DNA from: Mailhella sp.
Lineage (GTDB): Bacteria; Desulfobacterota; Desulfovibrionia; Desulfovibrionales; Desulfovibrionaceae
DNA length: 5,085 bases
NCBI GenBank assembly: GCA_017411945.1
Contig: JAFQPD010000003.1
Span: 1-5,085 of the forward strand
Direction of reading: 5' to 3'
Shown here: positions 1 to 4,733 of the stretch, piece after piece
How positions within the stretch are numbered: the stretch's first letter is position 1
How the letters are laid out: each line of letters starts with the position of its first letter
Made by a program: the position numbers and the translations under genes
Notes under the pieces: generated by a model
Database searches by the model: none
The model's input: the letters and a program-made list of their open reading frames with translations, nothing else
What the model was told of the DNA's origin: nothing

Positions 1-85
1 GATCCCATTCCGAACTCGGCAGTCAAGCTCTTCATCGCCCATGATACTGCATACTTTTGTGTGGGAAAGTAGGCCGATGCCAAGG
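1..85 (+). rRNA. rrf: 5S ribosomal RNA, 3' part (5' end outside window)
   Basis: This is the 3' two-thirds of a 5S rRNA. The conserved loop C/helix III block is visible at the very start (CCCATTCCGAACTCGG, 4-19), followed by the helix IV/V region and the near-universal GTGGGAAAGTAGG at 61-73, ending around GCCAAGG at 79-85. Compared with the E. coli 5S, the window begins at about nucleotide 38, so roughly 85 of about 120 nucleotides are present. The exact 3' end is uncertain by one or two bases. It would be the last gene of an rRNA operon, which fits the two terminators that follow. A short open frame reading through it (41-241) is not a gene. Confidence 0.95.
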
Positions 86-94
86 TTTTCTTTA

Positions 95-127
95 GAAAGG
101 CCGTCGTATGACGGCCTTTCGTCGTTT
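95..127 (+). terminator. Intrinsic terminator of the rRNA operon, first of two
   Basis: A perfect 11-bp stem (GAAAGGCCGTC at 95-105 with GACGGCCTTTC at 110-120) closes a GTAT loop. The tail GTCGTTT is only moderately T-rich. It lies 10 bases after the 5S end, so it is the primary 3' end signal or processing stem of the rRNA transcript. Confidence 0.85.
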
Positions 128-179
128 AAAAGCCCCGCGCTCCCAAGCCAGCCTTCTGCTGACAGGAGCCGGGGCTTTT
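128..179 (+). terminator. Second, longer intrinsic terminator of the rRNA operon
   Basis: AAAAGCCCC (128-136) pairs with GGGGCTTTT (171-179). The stem continues through G137-C170 and, past a one-base bulge at C138, through GCTCC (139-143) with GGAGC (165-169). An inner CAGC/GCTG pairing (149-152 with 158-161) may extend it further. A/T flanks on both sides would let it work in either direction. Tandem terminators are common after rRNA operons, which are heavily transcribed. Confidence 0.85.
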
Positions 180-185
180 GGTGTT

Positions 186-570
186 GGTGGAGGGGGAATG
201 CATTTAGGAATAGGGGAAGTCCATGGGGAGCGGCGCTATAGGGGAGAGATATGATTGCCTGCAGGCAGGATTCAGATGCGATTTCCCTGCCGGATGGAGA
301 AGCGGCATGAGCAATCAAAGCAATGTAGATTCAATGAGGAATATGCTCTAATGCTACTGCATTATTTGAATAAAATCCTGCCAGGAAGTTTTACAGAGGC
401 CGGTATCAGGGATGCCGCTTGTTGATAGGCTTCAAATTATATAACGCTATTACAGCTCTTTTTCCTTGCCGAAAATTGTTTGACGCCGCGCCGCAAGGAG
501 CCAGAAAAAGAAACTGGAAGAGATAAAAAATACATTGGGAGAGCTTTTTTTAATGGATTTTTTAGAGTAC
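186..570. other. Intergenic stretch without a recognisable gene
   Basis: No open frame here has a plausible start, ribosome binding site and protein-like composition, and I see no tRNA fold. What it holds is scattered symmetry: a 12-bp perfect palindrome TGCCTGCAGGCA (256-267); a 9-bp inverted repeat AAGCGGCAT (300-308) with ATGCCGCTT (412-420); a small hairpin TAATGC-TACT-GCATTA (349-364); TCCTG-C-CAGGA (376-386); CCAG/CTGG (501-504, 514-517); and A/T tracts from about 522 onward. A TATAAC at 440-445 could be a -10 box, but its -35 region is poor. A small RNA or a long leader cannot be excluded. Minus-strand frames over this stretch look like chance. Confidence 0.5.
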
Positions 571-585
571 TCCATTTGACATGGA
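553..585. promoter_or_regulatory. Candidate operator: nested ATGGA/TCCAT repeats over the -35 box
   Basis: ATGGA occurs at 553-557 and 581-585, with its inverse TCCAT at 571-575. TCCAT-TTGAC-ATGGA (571-585) is thus a perfect inverted repeat centred on the -35 hexamer. The 8-bp palindrome GAGTACTC (565-572) overlaps its left arm, and T-tracts lie just upstream (545-551 and 558-563). Symmetry sitting on a -35 box suggests a repressor site. Autoregulation by the adjacent MucR-type protein is an inference based on known autorepression by Ros/MucR regulators at AT-rich sites. Confidence 0.4.
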
Positions 586-604
586 ATTTATTAGCGTTTA
601 CATC
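576..604 (+). promoter_or_regulatory. Probable sigma70-type promoter of the mucR-like gene
   Basis: A consensus -35 TTGACA stands at 576-581. With a 17-base spacer the -10 would be TACATC (599-604), a weak match to TATAAT. TTACAT at 598-603 (16-base spacer) is the alternative. Transcription would start around 610-612, giving a leader of about 25 bases. A perfect -35 with a poor -10 would suit a regulated promoter. Confidence 0.55.
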
Positions 605-635
605 TTTTACATAACTTACAAATAGGAGGCCTCCC

Positions 636-1055
636 ATGGAAGATTATCTCAAGCATGCCATCGAGCTGGTCAAGGCTCAGGCTTCTGTTCGCGTCATGTC
701 GGAAGAAGAAATGGCCGATATGATCGCTTCCCTTGCGGCCAAGCTGAAGAAGCTTGATACCTTTGAAGAGTCTGAGGAGTGCTGTTCCTGCACTGCGGAG
801 GCTCCTGTTACGGACGCTAAACGTTCCATCAAGGAAAAGAGCATCGTTTGCCTTGAATGTGGCAAGACTTTCAAGGTCATCACCAAGAAGCACCTTATCC
901 TTCATGGCCTTGATGCTGTTTCTTACCGGGCCAAGTGGGGCCTCAAGAAGGGAACGCCCCTCACCTGCAAGGAACTGCAGCGTGCTCGCCGCCAGAAGAT
1001 GAAAGACATGAAGCTTTGGGAAAAGCGTGCGATGGCTCGTGAAGCTGCGAAATAA
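636..1055 (+). CDS. Ros/MucR-family zinc-finger transcriptional regulator
   Basis: This 139-residue protein belongs to the Ros/MucR family, DNA-binding regulators that recognise AT-rich sites, often as H-NS-like silencers. Residues 1-40 are helical and charged, matching the oligomerising N-terminal half of the family. A linker follows with a cysteine cluster (C49, C50, C52). The zinc finger is at 72-90 with ligands C72, C75, H86 and H90 (CLECGKTF then KKHLILHG), followed by the hallmark YRAKWGL (97-103) and a basic tail KGTPLTCKELQRARRQKMKD. The finger has one extra residue between F79 and H86 compared with Agrobacterium Ros. The start is set by AGGAGG at 624-629, six bases before ATG. The gene stands alone between its own promoter and a terminator. 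Targets are unknown; autoregulation is plausible. Desulfovibrio genomes typically carry several such paralogues, so no specific symbol is given. Confidence 0.9.
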   Translation: MEDYLKHAIELVKAQASVRVMSEEEMADMIASLAAKLKKLDTFEESEECCSCTAEAPVTDAKRSIKEKSIVCLECGKTFKVITKKHLILHGLDAVSYRAKWGLKKGTPLTCKELQRARRQKMKDMKLWEKRAMAREAAK

Positions 1056-1083
1056 ATTTCTGCTGGATTTTCGGCTGTAAAAC

Positions 1084-1117
1084 AGGGGCTGGACCTGAAA
1101 AAGGTCCAGCCCCTTTG
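1084..1117. terminator. Bidirectional intrinsic terminator between convergent genes
   Basis: A perfect 13-bp stem, AGGGGCTGGACCT (1084-1096) with AGGTCCAGCCCCT (1102-1114), closes a GAAAA loop. It lies 28 bases after the stop of the MucR-like gene and 34 bases past the stop of the minus-strand gene at 1149. The T run is short on the plus side (TTT, 1114-1116) and offset on the minus side (TTTT after CCCCTG), so it probably serves both convergent genes. Confidence 0.8.
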
Positions 1118-1148
1118 CCATATGGATGTTTTCCCGAAGCAGGAATAA

Positions 1149-1667
1149 TTATTTTTTCAGAAGTTCTGCCGCTGTGGAGAGGAGCTGAGAAAGTACGGCG
1201 ATCATGCTGTTCAGGATATCTCCGGAGATTTCCTTGATGGCGGGAAGGCTTTGCTTCAAGCTTTCGCCAGCGGTTCGGGCTATCTCCCCTGCACCATTCG
1301 CATGCTGTTCCATCATTCCTTTTTCCTTGGGCATAGCTTCTTCTAGCGTGCGCGCTGCTTTGGCAGCGGCATCCGCGGCTTTTCCTTCGAGTTCTTTGCC
1401 CATGGCATGCAGGCTGGAAACGAGCTGGCCCAGCTGGGCACCGGTGAGCCCGTTGCTTTTATTCTGTTCCAGGGCGGGCCTTACTTCTTTTTCAAAGAGT
1501 TCAGCGGGCAGGAAGTCTTTCAGCTTCAGAAGTGTGGCATCGGTAACAGAGGGCTTCGCTTCCGTTCTGGGAGCGGAAGGCGTCGGATTGGAAGGGGAAG
1601 GCCCATTGTGATGGAAATACACGCCGCAGGCCGCGAGAAAGAGAAGGACAAGGATGGTCCTGAACAT
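1149..1667 (-). CDS. Probable lipoprotein or membrane-anchored protein of unknown function
   Basis: I do not recognise a family for this 172-residue protein. The N-terminus MFRTILVLLFLAAC has a short hydrophobic stretch (residues 4-13) ending in a lipobox-like LAAC, so C14 may be lipidated after cleavage. The signal would be unusually short with a single Arg, so an uncleaved membrane anchor is the alternative. A Pro/Ser/Thr-rich linker (21-40) follows. Residues 42-172 look almost entirely helical: Ala/Lys/Glu-rich, with hydrophobic segments including LPAELF (53-58) and a hydrophobic C-terminal helix (151-170). The protein would sit on the periplasmic face. The start is supported by GGAG at 1673-1676, five bases before ATG. 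It lies 62 bases downstream of the ribonuclease gene, with a terminator filling the gap, and ends 34 bases before the convergent terminator. That it is a real gene is likely; its function is unknown. Confidence 0.75.
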   Translation of the reverse strand: MFRTILVLLFLAACGVYFHHNGPSPSNPTPSAPRTEAKPSVTDATLLKLKDFLPAELFEKEVRPALEQNKSNGLTGAQLGQLVSSLHAMGKELEGKAADAAAKAARTLEEAMPKEKGMMEQHANGAGEIARTAGESLKQSLPAIKEISGDILNSMIAVLSQLLSTAAELLKK

Positions 1668-1684
1668 TTTTTCTCCAAGAAAAG
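1668..1684 (-). promoter_or_regulatory. SD-containing A/U hairpin overlapping the terminator tail
   Basis: Read on the minus strand, the terminator's T tract TTTTTCT (1684-1678), the triplet TGG and AGAAAAA (1674-1668) form a 7-bp inverted repeat just before the ATG at 1667. The GGAG ribosome binding site lies in its loop and right arm. Pairing would be weak (mostly A-U) but would compete with exposure of the ribosome binding site. The symmetry is plain in the sequence; a regulatory effect is inference. Confidence 0.35.
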
Positions 1685-1723
1685 CCCCGCTCCGTCAGCT
1701 TCGGACGCTGGCCGGGCGGGGCG
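1678..1723 (-). terminator. Intrinsic terminator after the ribonuclease gene
   Basis: On the minus strand GCCCCGC (1723-1717) pairs with GCGGGGC (1691-1685), followed directly by TTTTTCTT (1684-1677). A small inner pairing (GCTG/CAGC as read on the plus strand, 1708-1711 with 1697-1700) fills part of the 25-base interior. The hairpin starts 6 bases after the ribonuclease stop codon. It should stop most transcripts before the lipoprotein gene. Confidence 0.8.
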
Positions 1724-1729
1724 TTGTTT

Positions 1730-4708
1730 TTACTGTTTGAGGCGTACTTCGATGTGCACCCCGAATTTCTCTTCCAGCGCGGCAATACGGTCGCGCTTGC
1801 GGTTCAGGATGTACAGGGCGAGTTCGGCATCGCTCTCATAGATGAACGTGGCGTTTTCGGCTTTGTCCGCCTTCTGTTCATTCTTTTTGCCCTTGCCGCT
1901 GTCGAGACTTTTGCAGAGCTTTGCCTGCAGATCGCGCATGGCCTGAAGGGCCTGCCATTCCATGTTGCGGCGCACGCCGGTGCCGTGGCAGTGGGGGCAG
2001 GGCTCGGTAGTGATGGAGATGGCCGAAGTGCCGGTGCGCTGGCGCACCAGTTCCAGCAGGCCGAAGGAGCTCATGTGGCCTACGTCGTGGCGGGCGCGGT
2101 CCTTGCGCATGGCATTGCGCATGGTGCGTTCAACCTCGCGGCAATGGTTCTTGTCGCGCATTTCGATGAAGTCGATGACGACCTGGCCGCCGATGTCGCG
2201 CAGGCGCAGGTGGCGGGCAATGGCCTCGGCGGCTTCCATGTTCGTGCGGAAGACCATGGCTTCGAAGTTGGTCTTGCCCTGCGTTTTGCCGGAGTTGATG
2301 TCGATGGCCATGAGGGCTTCGGTCTGGTCGAAGACGAGGCGGCCGCCGGAGGGAAGCACCACTTCGCGGCTGGTCACGGTCTCAAGCTGCTTGAGAAGGC
2401 CGAAGCGTTCCCAAAGCGTCTGCCGCTGTTCTTTGTGGAGCTTTACCAGGCTGCCGGCCCTTTCCGGGAAGATGACGCTGGCGATCTCTTCTACGCGGGC
2501 CTTGGTGGCCTCGTCGTCTGTCCAGATCTCCTCGATATCGTCAGAGAGGTAGTCGCGCACGGAACGGGCGGCGAGGTCGGCCTCCTGATAGATGAGAGAG
2601 GGCGACTTTTCTACAGGGGCTTTCTTCTGGATATCTTTCCACAGGGTCTTGAGGAATTGGAGATCCTGCTGGATGCTGGCCTTGTTCACGCCTTCGCTGG
2701 CAGTGCGGATGATGACGCCCATATTTTCGCCGGGCTGTATGTCGTTCAGCAGTTCCTTGAGGCGAGCTCGTTCTTCAGGATCCTCCACTTTGCGGGAAAC
2801 GCCGATCTGTTCCTGACCTGGCGTGAGCACGAGGAAACGGCCTGCGATGGATATCCAGGTGGTGAGGAATGCCCCCTTGGTGCCGGCAGGCTCTTTTACC
2901 ACCTGCACCAGCACTTCCTGGCCTACCTTGAGCACCTTCTGGATGGGAGGATACTTGGGGCCGCTGGAGGGATCATGCGGCACGAGATAGTATTCGGGAT
3001 GCACTTCGTCTATCTGCAGGAAGCCGTTCTTGCCGTTGCCGAAGTTCACGAAGGCGGCCTGCAGGTTGGTGTCGATATTATTGATGACGCCCTTATAGAT
3101 GTTGCCTCGGATCTTCACCTGATGGGCCATTTCCACGAAATATTCCGTGACGAGGCCGTCCTCGGTGATGACCACTTCCACCTGTTCGTCCGGCACTACG
3201 CTAAGGTAGAGCACGCGCTTTGCCTTGGGGGCGGCGTCGGCGGGAGAAGCCTCGGTTTTTTCCTTGGCTTTCTTTTCTTCGCGGAGCGGCTTTTCTTCCT
3301 TGTTCTTCTTGGCCTTCTTATTCTTGCGCTCTTCTTTCTGCTGGGGGCGGGAAGGAGCATTGATGCGGTTGCCGTTCACGGCTGCATCGAGGGCCTCAAG
3401 GTCTTCTTCATCCATGTCGCCGGAAGAGAAGGGCATGGCGGCGGGCTGGTCGGAAAGCACAGGCTGGGGGCCGTCGTCCTCGTGGAGGAATTCGTCTTCC
3501 TTGGGGGCGAACACAGTGCCGAGCACGCTGTCGTTGAGCATGGCGGCATTGAAGTCGAAGTCTGCAGGAAGCTGGGGGATCTGATCCTGCTTGCGGCGGT
3601 TCTTCCTGTTGCGGCGGTCCTTGCGGTTGCCGAAGGGGGGCTCGCTGGCAAAGGGCTGAGGCTGGCCGTAGAATTCCTGCTGGTACGGTGCAGGAAGATA
3701 GGGGGAACCGTTGAAGGCAGGCTGGGCGTCGCGGTCGCGGCGTCCCTTCTTGATGCGGCGGTGCGAGCGCAGGTCGTCGCCAAATTCGCCGGGATAGGGC
3801 AGGATATTGGTCACGATGCCGTCATCGAACCATTCGGGCTGAGCGTCCGCAAGGGGGGCGGGCTGAGCTTCGGCGCGGTTGCCGAAGTCGTCGTCCACAG
3901 GGGCTTTGCGGGGCTTTTCTTCAGCCTGATTGCCGATGCTGTCTTCCCTGCTGTCTCTGCGGGTGCGGCTGTTCTGGCGTTCCTTGCGGTCGCGGCGGGA
4001 GCCAGGGGAGGAGTCCTGTGCGCCCTTTTCCGCTTCAGGAGAAGCGGCAGGCGTTTCTTCGGGCATGGAAGAAGAAGCGGGCAGGGCTTTCTGCTCGTCG
4101 TCGCGGGAGCTGTCGTAGTCGGGAGCCCCCAGTTCGGAAGCTTCGGCGGGCTTGGTTCTGCCTTTGCCTGCCTGGGCCTTGCGGGTTCGGCGCGGCTTTT
4201 CCTCAGCTGGTTCAGGCTCGGCAGGGCTGGCTTCAGCGGGGGCTGCAGCTTCTTCGGCAGCGGCCTTGGGCTTGCGCCGAAGGGCCTTGCGAGCCTGCTT
4301 GAGTTCTTCAGCATTCGGCTCTGCGCTGGCAGGCATGGCTTCTTCAGGAGTTTCCGCAGGCGGAGCGGCCTTGGGCTTCCTGCCTCTGCGGGGCGTTGCC
4401 TGCGCGGGCTGCTCTGCGGGCTCGGCGGCTTCTTCCTTGTTTTTGCGCGGGCGGCCCCTGCGGGGCTTGCTTTCTTCGGGAAGGGCGGGGCTTTCTTCAG
4501 CCGCAGGAGCGGCTTCGGCCTTGGGCTTCCTGCCGCGCCGGACAGGCTTCTTTTCGCTGGCGTCGGCGGAGGCATCCGTACCTTCGGCCTGAGAGGCTTC
4601 GGCATTTTCGCTGGCGGCGGCTTCTGCTTTTTTAGGTTTCCTGCCGCGGCGGGCAGGAGCTTTGACATTTTCGATGTTCTCTTCGGGAAGAACGGGATTC
4701 TGGCTCAT
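1730..4708 (-). CDS. rne: RNase E/G-family endoribonuclease with long disordered N-terminal extension
   Basis: This 992-residue protein is a single-strand endoribonuclease for mRNA decay and rRNA/tRNA processing. The core starts near residue 497. In order it has an S1 RNA-binding domain (about 531-618; F553 and F563 match E. coli F57 and F67), a 5'-phosphate sensor region (619-700; R668-T669 match R169-T170), a DNase I-like catalytic domain with metal ligands D803 (AIDINSGK) and D846 (VIDFIEM), the zinc link CPHC at 904-907, and a short RNase G-like small domain to the end. All key residues are intact. E. coli RNase E instead has its disordered scaffold after the core; here nothing follows it and about 495 Ala/Pro/Glu/Arg/Lys-rich residues precede it. 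These include four AT-hook-like motifs (19-114), Arg-rich patches (238-256, 361-373) and a Lys-rich stretch (457-484). The start ATG follows GAGG (4714-4717) by five bases. No ribosome binding site precedes internal Met425 or Met432. The phosphoesterase gene upstream is 25 bases away, so an operon is likely. A symbol of rng could also be argued. Confidence 0.93.
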   Translation of the reverse strand: MSQNPVLPEENIENVKAPARRGRKPKKAEAAASENAEASQAEGTDASADASEKKPVRRGRKPKAEAAPAAEESPALPEESKPRRGRPRKNKEEAAEPAEQPAQATPRRGRKPKAAPPAETPEEAMPASAEPNAEELKQARKALRRKPKAAAEEAAAPAEASPAEPEPAEEKPRRTRKAQAGKGRTKPAEASELGAPDYDSSRDDEQKALPASSSMPEETPAASPEAEKGAQDSSPGSRRDRKERQNSRTRRDSREDSIGNQAEEKPRKAPVDDDFGNRAEAQPAPLADAQPEWFDDGIVTNILPYPGEFGDDLRSHRRIKKGRRDRDAQPAFNGSPYLPAPYQQEFYGQPQPFASEPPFGNRKDRRNRKNRRKQDQIPQLPADFDFNAAMLNDSVLGTVFAPKEDEFLHEDDGPQPVLSDQPAAMPFSSGDMDEEDLEALDAAVNGNRINAPSRPQQKEERKNKKAKKNKEEKPLREEKKAKEKTEASPADAAPKAKRVLYLSVVPDEQVEVVITEDGLVTEYFVEMAHQVKIRGNIYKGVINNIDTNLQAAFVNFGNGKNGFLQIDEVHPEYYLVPHDPSSGPKYPPIQKVLKVGQEVLVQVVKEPAGTKGAFLTTWISIAGRFLVLTPGQEQIGVSRKVEDPEERARLKELLNDIQPGENMGVIIRTASEGVNKASIQQDLQFLKTLWKDIQKKAPVEKSPSLIYQEADLAARSVRDYLSDDIEEIWTDDEATKARVEEIASVIFPERAGSLVKLHKEQRQTLWERFGLLKQLETVTSREVVLPSGGRLVFDQTEALMAIDINSGKTQGKTNFEAMVFRTNMEAAEAIARHLRLRDIGGQVVIDFIEMRDKNHCREVERTMRNAMRKDRARHDVGHMSSFGLLELVRQRTGTSAISITTEPCPHCHGTGVRRNMEWQALQAMRDLQAKLCKSLDSGKGKKNEQKADKAENATFIYESDAELALYILNRKRDRIAALEEKFGVHIEVRLKQ
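4367..4654 (-). repeat. Four AT-hook-like coding repeats in the ribonuclease N-terminus
   Basis: Four copies of a basic motif lie within the first 114 codons: ARRGRKPKK (residues 19-27, bases 4628-4654), VRRGRKPKA (56-64, 4517-4543), PRRGRPRKN (82-90, 4439-4465) and PRRGRKPKA (106-114, 4367-4393). Spacings are 37, 26 and 24 residues, separated by Ala/Glu/Pro/Ser-rich acidic linkers. The third has the canonical AT-hook core RGRP; the others have RGRKP. Decayed copies follow at 143-149 (LRRKPKA) and 172-178 (PRRTRKA). AT-hooks bind the minor groove of AT-rich DNA; RNA binding is equally possible here. Confidence 0.8.
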
Positions 4709-4713
4709 GTGAT

Positions 4714-4717
4714 CCTC
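4714..4717 (-). promoter_or_regulatory. Ribosome binding site of the ribonuclease gene
   Basis: GAGG on the minus strand, five bases before the ATG at 4708, within the 25-base gap after the phosphoesterase stop. It fixes the full-length start and shows that the N-terminal extension is translated. The gap is too short for a complete promoter. Confidence 0.7.
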
Positions 4718-4733
4718 AAAAGTGCTGCGGGGA

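Noticed and set aside
256..267. 12-bp palindrome TGCCTGCAGGCA as a specific regulator site
   Set aside because: It is a real palindrome, but with no nearby promoter or second copy in the window it cannot be assigned a role; a chance occurrence is possible.
422..445. TTGATA (422-427) with TATAAC (440-445) as a second promoter
   Set aside because: The spacer is only 12 bases, and shifting the -35 to 418-424 leaves a poor hexamer. It is too weak to list as a promoter.
437..637. Minus-strand open frame of 66 codons in the intergenic region
   Set aside because: It starts on the start codon of the mucR-like gene, runs through that gene's promoter, and has no ribosome binding site or protein-like pattern.
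591..1121. Minus-strand open frame of 176 codons over the mucR-like gene
   Set aside because: It overlaps the whole zinc-finger gene and part of the terminator, has no ribosome binding site I can see, and the plus-strand product has a recognisable family.
1962..2552. Plus-strand open frame of 196 codons rich in Ser/Arg/Met
   Set aside because: It lies wholly opposite the catalytic core of the ribonuclease and its composition is that of an antisense shadow.
3811..4668. Minus-strand open frame of 285 codons, rich in Pro/Lys/Arg/Ala, in another frame within the ribonuclease extension
   Set aside because: It is an out-of-frame shadow of the low-complexity N-terminal coding region, with no own start signal.
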